A DNA stretch of 64,000 nt, taken from assembly GCA_963921825.1 (NCBI GenBank), contig OY997595.1, positions 20,391,228 to 20,455,227 of the forward strand. The letters are read 5' to 3'. The stretch is from Erodium maritimum. Taxonomy: Eukaryota; Streptophyta; Magnoliopsida; Geraniales; Geraniaceae. Numbering within the stretch: the first letter of the stretch is position 1; each line of letters opens with the position of its first letter. This document shows positions 35,156-48,331 of this stretch, one piece after another. Below the pieces are notes generated by a model. The model ran no database searches. It was not told where the DNA came from and worked only from the letters and a program-made list of their open reading frames with translations. The position numbers and the translations under genes are program-made.

Positions 35156-38100
35156 TTAGTTCCAATCTAAACTCCAATATGTCCCCATCGACTTTACATG
35201 TCTAACATGTTCAGGCAGTGACACTGCTTTAATCAAAGGGTTGGCTATGTTATCATCTGTTGCAATATATGTTATCTTCACTTCACCTCAGTTCACCGGG
35301 CTGGATGGGTTTTTAATTACACCCTGCCCTGCCATGAATTTCCAAATCCACATAGCCTCCTTAGCTGCCTCTGCAGCATCCATGTACTTGGCCTCTATTG
35401 TAGATTCGGCAATGATATCTTGCTTTACGCTCTCCCAGCTAAAGCTCTGCCATTCAGCGTAAACACATATCCTGACTGACTTTTAAAGTCATCTGGATTT
35501 GTCTTGAAAACTAGCGTCTACTCATCCTTCGACGACTAGTTCAACATCATCTTTCCCCCGGGTTAGAATGATGTCTACTGGTACAACATAAGGCTTACGA
35601 GACTTCCGGTCTCATACATGTCATGGCATATATGATCGATCCTGCCCCTAGGCGCATAGGATTCTCATCATCATTTTCAACTCATCAGCTGTCTTAGGAC
35701 ACCGAGTCTTGCTGAGATAAATGCCTTGACTAGTGGGTAAGATTAATTTTTTGAATCGAGCATTAAGAACCTACTCAATGCCTTGTTCACATAGGTTCCC
35801 TGACTTAAATCCAAGACCCTCTTGGTGCGATCTCTACATATCTTAATCCCTAAGATATAAGAAGCATCGCCTAAGTCATTTATTGAAAAACACTTCCTCA
35901 ACCAAGCTTTAGTTTCGTGCAAGGTTGGGATGTCGTTTTCAATGAGAACCAGAAAGGTAATGTTGCTCCCACTAGCCTTCTTATAAACGCAAGATTCATC
36001 CTCGTTCTTGATTAAGCCAAATCCAATTACAGCTTCATCAAAACGAATGATCCAACTCCGAGAAGTTCGTTTCAATCCATAAATGGATTTCAACAACTTA
36101 TAAATCTTTCCTTTATTCTTCGGATCGTCAAAACCTTTGGGCCGAGACATACAAACGTACTCGGTCAAATTTCCATTTAGGAAAGCGGTTTTGACATCCA
36201 CTTGCCATATCTCGTAATTATAATACGCAGTTATGTCAAGAAGAATTTGGATCGATTTTGACCATAGCCACTAAGGAGAAGGTTTCCTCATAGTCAATCC
36301 ATGCCTATAACCTTTCGCCACCAGTTGATCTTTGTAGGTCAGAGGGTTGCCGTCCATGTCCATCTTCACCTTGAAGATCCATTTGCATCCGATGGTCCTC
36401 ACACCATTGATGGGATCAACGGGTTCCCAGACTCGGTTGTCCGACATGGATTGCATTTCCTCCCTCATGGCTCCCAGCCATAACTCAGAGTTGGGCCCAT
36501 CCGCGACTTCCTGAAAGGTGGCTGGATCATCGTGATCCACCATGACTTCATTGTCACCTCCGGATACCATATATTGGAGGTGGAAGATTGATCCTTTCAA
36601 ATCGCATTGGACCTTCCGGAATTGTAACAGGAATTGGTTCTTACTCTACGACAATCTCTGGCTCCTTTCTACTGGGTTGCCAATTGGTTTAGACAGATCT
36701 GTACCATCCTGAATTTCTTCGAGATGCACAGACCTCCCTATGACGTCTTTGGAAACAAAACTCCTTTTCCATAAAGACCCCACCCCATGCGACGAACACC
36801 ATGTTCTCACTGGGATTGTAGAAGTAGTATCCCCTTGTTGCTTGGGGATACCACACGAAGGTGCATATCTCAGATCTTGGTTTGAGCTTAGTCGAAACCA
36901 AATGTTTCACATAAGCCTCGCAACCACAAATCTTTAGGAAGGACAAAGCGGGCATCATCCCGTACCATTTAAAAATAGTATCCCTTCCACACCCTTCGTC
37001 GAAGCCCGATTCACTATGAATGCGGTCATCTCTAGAGAATAATCCCAGAAAGAGATTGGGAGATCAGTCCAACTAATAATGGAACGGATCATTGTCTAAC
37101 AATGTCCGATTTCTCCGTTTGGCTACACCTTTCATCTACAGTGTCCCAGGAGGAGTCCATTCCAAAAGGATCCCATTCTCTTTTAGATGATCTAATAACT
37201 CTGTGGTCAAGTATAGTCCACCTCGATCCAATCGAAGTGCCTTAATACCTTTGTCGAGCTGGTTTTCTACTTTAGTCTTAAACTCTTTGAATTTATCAAA
37301 AGCTTGAGACTTATGTCTCAGCAAATAGACATAACCATATTTACTGTAATCATCAGTAAATGTGATAAAGTAGCTAAAACCCCTCATGGCAAGTGAACTT
37401 ATTGGTCTACACACATTCGAGTGTATCAGCCCCAATAATTCACCCGCCCTTTCATCGCGATCGATAAACGGGCACTTTAGTCATTTTTCCCATCAAACAA
37501 ACCTTGCACCTATCGATCGAATGGAATTCGAATGAACCTGAAAGTCCGCACTTCTAAAGTGCTGATAGGTGCTTCTTGTTTATGCGACCTAAATGACAGT
37601 GCCTTAACAGAGTTAGGTTTAAATCGTTGGATTTAGACTTCTTGGTATTAACGGAATATATAGAACTTGAGGCATTGTTACCCATATATAATATGTACAA
37701 TCCTCCAACCAAGTCAGTACTGGTATAAAACATATCATTGCATAGAACATTGAAAACTCCATTTCCAATATTAACATTATATCCTTCCTTGTCAAACACG
37801 GATACAAATATAATATTTCTACTAAAAGTAGGTATGCAATATACATTATACAGTACTAAGACAAGGCCTCTTGGCAAAGCAAGACTCATGGATCCTACAG
37901 CAGTTGCCACAACTCTGAGGTCCACTTCGTGGTTTCCAAACCTCTCCTACTTTCAGCCACCATATATAAGTGCATGTGTGAGATTCAGTCCTGGTATCTA
38001 ATACCCATGAATCTTTGGAAGTAGAGAGATGTAGCTCTATAGAGTTAATACCGGATGAAGGCACGGTCCCACCGCCCTTCCTTAGATCATCCAGGTTTCC

Positions 38101-38528
38101 TGATGAAGGCGCAGTCCTACTGCCCTTCTTCAGATCATCCACGCTATCTGATGAAGGCGCAATCCCACTGCCCTTCTTCAGATCAGCCGTGAACTTCCTG
38201 TAATCCCGGTTCCAATGACCAGGCTATTGGCAGTAGAAGCAGACATTCTCATGTGTCTCATCTTTCCTGCCAAGTGCGCATGGGCCCCACCCTTGCCACT
38301 TCCAATTCCCTTGTTGACCATCAGAATATTCTTCTCAGCAGTTAATGACACTTCATGTAACTCTGATATGGTCTTAGAGACAACCTTGTCAAGGACATAT
38401 TCTTTGCGTTCAAACTTGAGGACTATCCTCAAAATTCTGTACCAGTCCAAATAGTTTGTCCCATTTAGTTTGACCCTGTCAAGAATGGTTTTTAATGACA
38501 AACTATTAATGTTCGTTGAATTTGCCAT
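35156..38528 (-). pseudogene. A4 gag-pol remnant
   Basis: Gag starts at 38528 (MANSTNINSLSLKTIL) and is centrally shortened. It lacks about 26 bp found in the other copies near 38330. The protease reads DTR. The integrase block has HSNVCRP, and GHI is changed to GRI. Reverse transcriptase (35743-36201) is one of the better conserved blocks but lacks YVDD at 35943/35944. RNase H has lost 107 bp at 35295 between two TTCA copies, which removes the CDN box. Confidence 0.88.
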
Positions 38529-39742
38529 TTGATCTACAACAGATAAAATTCAATCAGTAAACTGAATAAATTTTATGAAGATCAAGCTTAAACACCAACA
38601 ATCGATTCTAAAACTTTAGAATCTGAAACCAAGATCCTTGATTCACTCGATTAAGCTGAACTAATGCTCACCACTTAATAGAGCTATGTAGGTAGGACTC
38701 CATCCAATCACATCCAATGTGACTCTTGGCTAGGGTATGTACTTATGTACACGACTTACCCTATCTGTTACCCTAGCTCAACCTCAGGCTGAGAATCGTA
38801 GTCGGGTCCACCAATTTTCAACTATGGCCCGTCACTATGTAGGTGCTCCGCTAAGGTGCACGACACCCACATATGTCGTCCAAACCTACTACCCCGCTTC
38901 CCCGTGGATGCTCCGCTAATGCGCACGACACTCATAGGACGGGGAGGTAGTAAGTTTTTGATGATTGGGAGGTAGCGGACATGACCCGCTTTTACTTGTC
39001 CAGTTGTGTTCAAAACTTTGGCACATCCTAGATGCGACGGGCACATCAACTACATTCCAAATGCAATGATGCCTCAAATTACATCCAATGTAATTCTTCC
39101 TTTGAACCCGTCAACTACATCCAATGCAATGACGGTTCTAAGAGTTCACACACAAGGATTAAAATTCCAATTTTATCTTTGCATGTGAGGTGATATGCTC
39201 GGTAAATAAAGTTAAGCATGCAATTCTAAAACACATAGAATTAATCATGCATAAACTAAACCAAGCATAAAGCGATAAATGTGCACATAATAGCCCCCTA
39301 AACTAACTCCCACTAGCTTCTTGAGCTCCACCGACTCCAAGCCGATGCCAACACCCGAAAAGCCACCAAATGACCTTTTCGCCCTTTCTTCGTCTTGAGT
39401 AAAAAATTACAATTTAATACACGACTCGCAGGTCGGGAATAAATAAATATTACAAACAAGTGGTTCGACGACCACACCTTGAAAGAATAATTACACGTTA
39501 ACTCTAACGGCTCGCAGGCCGTGAAAAGCGATAAATAATTAAATCGAGCTCGGGGCTATTATGTACACCATGCCAACATCACATCACACATCGTGTTATC
39601 AAAAAAGCATGTTATCAAACATCATGTGATTTTCCGGATTTAATTAATAGCCAAGTTTCGAAAATTTTTGATGCTCGGTTTATCGAAACCGTTCAAAAAT
39701 GAAACTTTTGAACATTTGATCTTCGAGTTCGTCATGACGGTT

Positions 39743-39764
39743 CCAAACTCGTCATAACTAACAA
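39743..39764. other. Centre of the A4/A5 palindrome
   Basis: Twenty-two unpaired bases lie between inverted arms. The left arm ends GTCATGACGGTT and the right arm begins AACCGTCATAACG. The centre still belongs to the family A leader on the A4 side. Confidence 0.85.
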
Positions 39765-40981
39765 AACCGTCATAACGAACTCGAAGATCAAATGTTCAAA
39801 AGTTTCATTTTTGAACGGTTTCGATAAACCGAGCATCAAAAAATTTCGAAACTTGGCTATTAATTAGAACCGGAAAATCACATGATGTTTGATAACATGC
39901 TTGTTTGATAACACGATGTGTGATGTGATGTTGGCATGGTGTACATAATAGCCCCGAGCTCGATTTACTTATCTATCGCTTTTCACGGCTTGCGAGCCGT
40001 TAGTGTTAGCGTGTAATTATTCTTTCAAGGTGTGGTCGTCGAACCACTTGTTTGTAATATTTATTTATTCCCGACCTGCGAGTCGTGTATTAAATTGTAA
40101 TTTTTTTCTCAAGACGAAGAAAAGGCGAAAAGGTCTTTTGGTGGCTTTTCGGGTGTTGGCATCGACTTGGAGTCGATGGAGCTCAAGAAACTAGTGGGAG
40201 TTAGTTTAGGGGGCTATTATGTGCACATTTATCGCTTTATGCTTGGTTTAGTTTATGCATGATTAATTCAATGTGTTGGATTAGAATTGCATGCTTAACT
40301 TTATTTACCGAGCATATCACCTCACATGCAAAGATAAAATTGGAAATTTAATCCTTGTTTGTGAGCCCTTAAAACCGTCATTACATTAGATGTAGTTGAT
40401 AGTTTTGAAGGAAGAATTACATTGGATGTAATTGGAGGCATCATTACATTTGGAATGTAGTTGATGTGCTCATCGCATCTAGGATGCGCCAAAAGTTTTA
40501 AGCACAACCGGACAAGTAAAAACGGGTCATGTCCGATACCTCCCAATTATCAACACCTTACTACCTCCCCGTCCTATGGGTGTCGTGCGCCTTAGCGGAG
40601 CATCCATGGGAAAGCGGGGTAGTAGGTTTGGATGACATATGTGGGTGTCGTGCGCCTTAGCGGAGCACCTACATAGTGGCGGGTCATAGTTGAAAATTGG
40701 TGGACCCGACTACGATTCTCAGCTAGGGTTGAGGTAGGGTATCAGATAGGGTAAGCCGTGTACTTAAGTACATACCCTAGCCAAGAGTCACATTGGATGT
40801 GATTGGACGGGGTCCTACCTACATAGCTCGATTGAGTGGTGAGCCTTCGTTCAACTTGATCAAGTGAATCAAGGATCTTGGTTTCAGATTCTAAAGGTTT
40901 AGAATCGATTGTTGGTGTTAAAGCTTGATCTTCATAAAATTTATTCAGTTTACTGATTGAATTTTATCTGTTGTAGATCAA

Positions 40982-43900
40982 ATGGAAAATTCAGCGAACA
41001 TTATTAGTTTGTCATTAAAAACCATTCTTGATAGGGTCAAGCTAAATGGGACAAACTATTTGGACTGGTACTGAATTTTGAGGATAATCCTCAAGTCTGA
41101 CCGCAAAGAATATGTCCTTGACAAGGTTGTCTCTAAGACCATATCAGAGTTACATGAAATGTCATTAACTGCTGAGAAGAATATATCAGGGATCTGGGAT
41201 CCAAGGATATTCTGATGGTCAACTAGGAAATTGGAAGTGGCAAGGGCGGGGCCCATGCGCACTTGGCGGGAAAGATGAGACACATGAGAATGTCTGCTTC
41301 TACTGCCAATAGCCTGGTCATTGGAACCGGGATTACAGGAAGTTCACGACTGATCTGAAGAAGGGCAGTGGGACTGCGCCTTCATCAAATAGCATGGATG
41401 ATCTGAAGAAGGGCAGTAGGACTACGCCTTCATCAGGAAACCTGCATGATTTAAGGAAGGGCGGTGGGACCGTGCCTTCATCCGGTATTAACTCTATAGA
41501 GCTACATCTCTCTACTTCCAAATATTCATGGGTATTAGATACAAAGACTGAATCTCACACATGCACTAACATATAGTGGCTGAGAGTATGAGAGATTTGG
41601 AAAGCACGAAGTTGATCTCAGAGTTGTGGCAACTGTTGTAGGATCCATGAGTCTTGCTTTGCCAAGTGGCCTTGTCTTAGTATGTATAATGTATATTGCA
41701 TACATACTTTTGGTGGGAATATTATATCTGTATCCGTGTTTGACAAGGAAGGATATAATGTTAATATTGGAAATGGAGTTTTCAATGTTCAATGCAATGA
41801 TATGTTTTATACTAGTATTAACTTGGTTGGAGGATTGTACATATTAGATATGGTAACAATGCCTCGAGTTATATATATTATGTTAATACCAAGAGGTCTA
41901 AATCCAATGATTTAAACCTAACTCTGTTCTGGCACTGTCATTTGGACTGCATAAACAAGAAGTGCCTATCAGCACTTTAGAAGTGCGGGCTTTCAGGTCC
42001 ATTCGATCGATAGGTGCAAGGTTTTATTGATGGGAAAAATGACTAAAGCGCCATTTATCGATCGTGGTGAAAAGGCGGGTGAATTATTGGGGCTGATACA
42101 CTCGAATGTGTGTAGACCAATAAGTTCACTTGCCATGAGGGGTTTTAGCTACTTTATCACATTTACTGATGATTACAGTAAATATGGTTATGTCTATTCA
42201 GTGAGACATAAGTCTGGAGCTTTTGATAAATTCAAAGAGTTTAAGACTAAAGTAGAAAACAAGCTCGACAAAGGTATTAAGGCACTTTGATTGGATCGAG
42301 GTGGAAAATACTTGATCACAGAGTTATTAGATCATCTAAAAGAGAATGAGATCCTTTTGGAACGGACTCCTCCTGGGACACTATAGTTGAAAGGTGTAGC
42401 CAAACGGAGAAATCGGACATTGTTAGACAATGCTCTGTTCCATGATTAGTTGGACTGATCTCCCAATCTCTTTCTGGGGTTATGCTCTAGAGACGATCGC
42501 ATTCATAGTGAATCGGGCTTCGACGAAGGGTGTGGAAGGGACACCATTTTTAAAATGGTATGGGATGATGCCCACTTTGTCCTTCCTAAAGATTTATGGT
42601 TGCGAGGCTTATGTGAAACATTTGGTTTCGACTAAGCTCGAACCAAGATCTGAGATATGCACCTTCGTGTGGTATCCCAAAGCAACAAGGGGATACTACT
42701 TCTACAATCCCAGTGAGAACATGGTGTTCGTCGCTTGGGGTGGGGTCTTTATGGAAAAGGAGTTTTGTTTCCAAAGACGTCATTGGGAGGACTGTACATC
42801 TCGAAGAAATTCATGATGGTACAGATCTGTCTAAACCAATTCACAACCCAGTAGAAAGGAGCTAGAGATTGTCGTAGAGTAAGAACCAATTCATGTTACA
42901 ATTCCGGAAGGTCCAAGGCGATTTGAAATGATCAATCTTCCACCTCCAAGATATGGTATCCGGAGGTGACAATGAAGTCATGGTGGATCACGATGATCCA
43001 GCCACCTTTCAGGAAGTCGTGGATGGGCCCGACTCCGAGTTATGGCTGGGAGCCATGAGGGAGGAAATGCAATCCATGTCGGACAACCGAGTCTGGGAAC
43101 CGGTTGATCCCATCAATGGTGTGAGGACCATCGGATGCAAATGGATCTTCAAGGTGAAGATGGATATGGACGGCAACCCTCTGACCTACAAAGCTCAACC
43201 GGTGGCGAAAGGTTATAGGCAGATCCAATGGATTGACTATGAGGAAACCTTCTCCTTAGTGGCTATGGTCAAAATCGATCCGAATTCTTCTTGACATAAC
43301 TGTGTATCATAATTACGAGATATGGCAAGTGGATGTCAAAACCGCTTTCCTAAATGGAAATTTGACTAAGTACGTTTGTATGTCTCGGCCCAAAGGTTTT
43401 GACGATCCGATAAATAAGGGAAAGATTTATAAGTTGTTGAAATCTATTTATGGATTGAAACGAACTTCTCGGAGTTGTATCCTTCGTTTTGATGAAGCTG
43501 TAATTGGATTTGGCTCAATCAAGAACGAGGATGAATCTTGCGTTTATAAGAAGTCTAGTGGGAGCAAGATTACCTATCTGTTTCTCATTGAAAACGACAT
43601 CCCAACCTTGCACGAGACTAAAGCTTGGTTAAGGAAGTATTTTTCAATAAAGGACAAGGCGATGCTTCTTATATCTTAAGGATTAAGATATGTAGAGATC
43701 ACAACAAGAGGGTCTTGGATTTAAGTCAGGGAACCTATGTGAACAAGGCATTAAGTAGGTTCTTAATGCTCGATTCAAAGAAAGGACTCTTACACACTAG
43801 TCATGGCATTCATCTCAACAAGACTCAGTGTCCTAAGACACCTGATGAGCTGAAAAGGATGATGAGAATCCTATGCGCCTGGGGGCAGGATCGATCATAT

Positions 43901-44493
43901 ATGCCATGACATGTATGAGACCGGACGTCTCATAAGCCTTATGTTGTACCAGTAGACATCAGTCTAACCCGGTGGAGAGATGATGCTGAACTAGTCGTCG
44001 AAGGATGAGTAGACGCTAGTTTTACAAGACAAATCCAGTGACTTTAGAAGTCAGTCAGGATATGTGTTTATGCTGAATGGTAGAGCTTTAGCTGGGAGAG
44101 CGTAAACCAAGATACCATTGCCGAATCTATGACAAAGGCCAAGTATATGGATGCTGCAGAGGCAGCTAAGGAGGCTATGTGGATTTGGAAATTCACGGCA
44201 GGGTTGGGTGTAATTAAAAACCTATCCAGCCCGGTGAATCAATTTTGCGACAACACAAGGGCCATTGCGCAAGCTAAAAGCCCAGATCCCATAACAAATC
44301 CAAACATGTACTACGGCATATCCACCTAATCAGAGAAATACTGAACTGAGGTGAAGTGAAGATAACTTATATTGCAACAAATGATAACATAGCCAACCCT
44401 GCGACTAAGGCAGTGTCACTGCCTGAACATGTTAGACATGTAAAGTCGATGGGGACATATTGGAGTTTAGATTGGAACATGTTAGACATGTAG
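40982..44493 (+). pseudogene. A5 gag-pol remnant
   Basis: Gag starts MENSANIISLSLKTIL at 40982 and soon meets a stop (WY then TGA). Protease DTK, integrase HSNVCRP (about 42100) and VAKRRN (about 42400), integrase C-terminal/linker block WGYALETIAFIVNRAS (42430-42816), reverse transcriptase DVKTAFLNGNLTK (43302-43679) without YVDD at 43586/43587, and RNase H CDNTRAIAQAK (44129-44329). The lesions are the same as in the other copies, plus its own stops. Confidence 0.87.
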
Positions 44494-45919
44494 AGTCTTA
44501 GTGCCCATAGTTCAATCCTAAATGTCCAAATGTATATATCATCGTTAGCAATAAAATTAAAGCGGCTTTATATTACTTATGTGTTGGAGTAATATATCGA
44601 TGTGTGCTCTGGTCTATGCCCACAATGCGAATAGAACCATAGATCGAGATAGATCACACTCGATGGGTCCCTAGTCAACAAAGCTTCACTAGAAGCGAAT
44701 AGTATGAAAGATGGCTCTTTATGACTTACGTTCTGTTAGTCATTGGAATGGGATTCCGGAGTCTGATCATAGATATCATGTGGGACATGATATTGGACGA
44801 CCCGACATGAATATGTGTCATAGATCAAGTCATGAACATATTCATTGTCATAGCTTGTCATGTATCCTTAGACCAAGGAGTCTTTGTGATCGCTATGCAG
44901 TAAACAACTGAGTTTGACCTGAGCCTAACGTTGTCCGTAACAGGGCTTCCATAACGGCCAGGATTGGCTTGGGGACAGACTGCATGAGTGACACGAAAGA
45001 CGGCTAAGTGATTTATCCCTCATAGTACGGTATGGGAAAGATATCGGGTCTCGACCGCTTGATCGAGAGTGGCTGAATGAATAGCATGGCCATGCACATG
45101 ATACTTGGTATCATATATTCAGTCATCTCACATATCAAGGAACAATGATTGAGAATAATAAGGATGACGGCTCTATGCCTTATCTCAATCAGGATATCGA
45201 AGATAAAAGAATAATGACAGGGACGACGGAAAGGTTAGAATCGACAGGGTCGATTCATTATGCAGGGTCAGGCAATACTAAAGTCTCGTTAGTTTCCACT
45301 TAAATAGGATCAAGTAAAATGGGATTTTACGTTGATCTATTGACATGCATAAAACTAAGGGTCACACCGGAGGATGAAACCCATTGACACATTTATGGAG
45401 AATGGCCAAATGGGAGTTGTCTCGGGACATGACCAAAACTGGGTTTTGGGTCATGTGCCCGTAAGTGAATAGGACTTTACGGATTGAGACAAGGCTTGGA
45501 GTCTTGGGATTGATCGCGTCGGATAATGTTGGACATTTCTGGTATGGAAGGCTTGGAGGTGATGAGCGAATCACGGGACCTCGTTGGAAATGGCCACGGG
45601 CCATGTTCTAAGAGGCCCATGAAAGGCCCATGCAACCAAGGCCCATGGAACTAATTAATCAAGTCTTTATTAATTAGTACTAAGTAAGCAAGACAAGGAT
45701 TAAGGTGTTGGTGATTCACCACCTAACCCAATCTTGTCGTGCCATACTTTGTCCTATTTACACCTTACTTGTCACCATGCTTGTCCCATCCCTTTAGTAG
45801 GACAAGTATGGGGTTTGTTATGTTTAAGTCAAATTTTTTCAACATAACAAACACAAGACACAAATGGGAATCAAATTTTTTCTCTCCCTCCTCCTACCAT
45901 TTCGGGTTTGGCTAGTTTC
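44494..45919 (+). repeat. A5 3' LTR, first part
   Basis: Family A LTR in plus orientation beginning AGTCTTAGTGCCC, without the usual TGTT start. It ends with GTTTC (45915-45919), the target duplicated by G1. The LTR resumes at 57444. Confidence 0.9.
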
Positions 45920-47934
45920 TGTAAGAACCGCTCCCGGTCGATCCTAGTCGAACCGGTGAATTCTAGACAAGTTTGACTTTTGGCCGGAAAAGTCAACCGA
46001 TGGCTCAGGAAGCCATTCAGGACCTTTTCGGGGCCCAATAAGCTTAGCCGTCATCACGGTTAGCTTAGTTGGGCCATTTCCTTCAGTTTGGCTGTAATAT
46101 TGGTTAGGTCAAATTTCGGTCAAACTTGGACTTTATATCGGTTATTTTCCGATAAAATCTTGGAAAGCTGGAAATTAGTTAAGTGAAAGTGACCCCTTAT
46201 GACACTTGTCATGTTTGGCTTGGAGGATGAAAAAGGAGCTTCAATTGACTCTTATACCCTCCCAACTTACCTTTAAAGGGATAAGACCTTAAGGGCTTTT
46301 GGTAAGTGGACAAAATAGGTCATTTAAAGCAACATGAGCACACAAATCAGCTCACTCCGTATTGTTGTGGCCGAAAATCACAAGGAGAGAAGAGGAGAAG
46401 AGCTCATTTCTTGAGGAAGAAGAAAGAGAAGAAAGCTTGCATTTTGGAGCTTGTTCTTAGTTCTTTTGCCTCCATTTTCCTTCAATCTTCTTCATCTCAC
46501 CTTCCTAGAGGTATGGATGCTCTCAACTCTCCATTTCATCTACTCTCCAATTTGGGTTTATATGGGTTTTTGGCTTGAAGTTGAAGAACTAGCTTTTTGG
46601 TTGTTGGTTGGAGAAGAAGTAGTGAAGTAGGTTGCTTGGATTGTGTTTTTGGTTGTAGTTTTGGATGAACCCATTGAGGGTGTTGATGTTTGGGAACTTT
46701 TGATGAACATTTTGGACTTAGAAGGACTTGGAAATGTGGTTTTTGATTTGATTTTCATGAAACTCGAGCTGGGGAAGAAAGGGGGAGAACATGGACTGGT
46801 TCGCTACGGAGCGTGACCCGGACCGGGCCTTGTGCCGGCACGACAGGTCGCACAGAACGGGCCAGGTACCGGCACAACGTGCTACAAGGAACGGACGTGA
46901 GTCCGGCACGGAACCTTGCACGGTCCGTGTTAGACTCCAGGCCGGTGCGCCGCACAGTCCGTGCTGGTTACCGGGCCGGTCTATGACACGGTCCGTGCCA
47001 GATTCCGGCACGGCCTGTGCTACGGTCAGGCCACCTTTCGGATCAGACCTCCAGATCCAAAAACCCTTCCTTTTAGCCCATTTCGATTTCTAGATCACTT
47101 CTTTGACCTTGTTTCCGTTGTTTGACGTTTATTCTGTAAATTTTGGGCTGAGGAACACTCCGTTGGGTTACTAATTTTGGTATTGTTGTGGTCCAAGACC
47201 ATGAGCCCGACCTCAAGAGAAGGAAAGGCCTTGGACCTGAGCTAGAGAGTCGAAGATCACTCCGGAACCCGTGTGAAGAACGGAGGAACGACTAACCGGC
47301 TTTAGCAGAGTTTTAGAGGAAGACGACAAGGTAGGGAAATTCCTAACTACTCGAGTATTTCATTGCTAGTATGCCTAATAGGTTAATAAAAATCGGAAAG
47401 GTCCTAGAATTGCATATAGGATGCGAATAACTAGAATAATCGTCTTTCAATTACTAATAACCGGATGTGTCTAGTATGCATGCATAGGATGAGAATAACT
47501 AGTGTAACTCGCTTTTAATACTTGGGAATTGCTTTACTGGTAGAGAGGCCGTGATGAGCCCTCGGATTAGTTGTTGTGTTAGGTTCACATGTTTGGTTGC
47601 CTAGTTTGGATAAGTTAAGAGTCTAACGAAACTAGCGAAATCGTATGCTTGATTGATTGATTGAATGTTTACATGTTTGGTTGATTGATTGAATGCTTGA
47701 ACGGGTGATCGAGTATGACTGATTGTACCAAACGGTACGATCTGGTGATCGATGGACCGATGGATCGTGACAAGTAAGTATAACGGTAAGTGTAAGTATT
47801 AAATGGATGTATTTGGTGTGTTGTGGTGAAAGTGTGATTCTATAAACGTTGGTTGGTCGGTGTGTCATTCTGTGTTTCCCTTATTCTTATTCTTAAGATG
47901 ATTGATTGGTTGTTTTCGGTATGGTACTTACACC

Positions 47935-47948
47935 GGGGGGGGGGGGGG
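47935..47948 (+). repeat. Run of 14 G
   Basis: A homopolymer of G inside G1, directly before the minisatellite. It is prone to length error and could form a G-quadruplex. Confidence 0.85.
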
Positions 47949-47970
47949 TAATCCGGTGGTGTTGACAGAT

Positions 47971-48168
47971 CCTGTGGGGCATTGGTTATTAGAGCCTGCG
48001 GCCATTGGATATTGGAGCCTGCGGGGCATTGGTTATTGGAGCCTGCGGGCATTGGATATTGGACCCTGCGGGGCATTGGCTATTGGAGCCTGCGGGCATT
48101 GGATATTGGAGCCTGCGGGGCATTGGTTATTGGAGCCTGCGGGCAATTGGATGGTGTACCCTGTGGGG
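47971..48168 (+). repeat. Minisatellite in G1 LTR
   Basis: About seven tandem units of 27-28 bp built on GCATTGGTTATTGGAGCCTG. Two unit types, with GGTTATT and GGATATT, alternate, which gives a higher-order unit of about 55 bp. Confidence 0.9.
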
Positions 48169-48331
48169 AAATAGTTACTTATGGTTTCACCCAAGTGTGT
48201 GCGTCCTACGGGAGCACTACCTTGGTTCCCTATGACATGTGGTCCTTTGGGAGAATTTCCGAGAATCCCGACGATATGCGTCCCTCTGGGATGTATTCCG
48301 GTGCCCCGATGTATGTGCCTCCTCTGGACCG

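Larger units (their letters stand above)
33455..39764 (-). mobile_element. Family A element A4, left arm of an inverted pair
   Basis: A minus-strand family A copy with 3' LTR (33455-35141), polypurine tract (35142-35155), gag-pol remnant and leader, but no primer binding site or 5' LTR. The leader stops near 39764 and is followed at once by the leader of A5 in the opposite direction. Pairing arms end at 39742 and restart at 39765, leaving a 22-base centre. Confidence 0.9.

Noticed and set aside
46718-47093. Overlapping frames rich in R, P and G
   Set aside because: They come from the GC-rich palindromic tract in the G1 LTR, lie on both strands and have no domain.
47971-48168. CRISPR-like array
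   Set aside because: Units are adjacent without unique spacers, and the context is a plant retrotransposon LTR.
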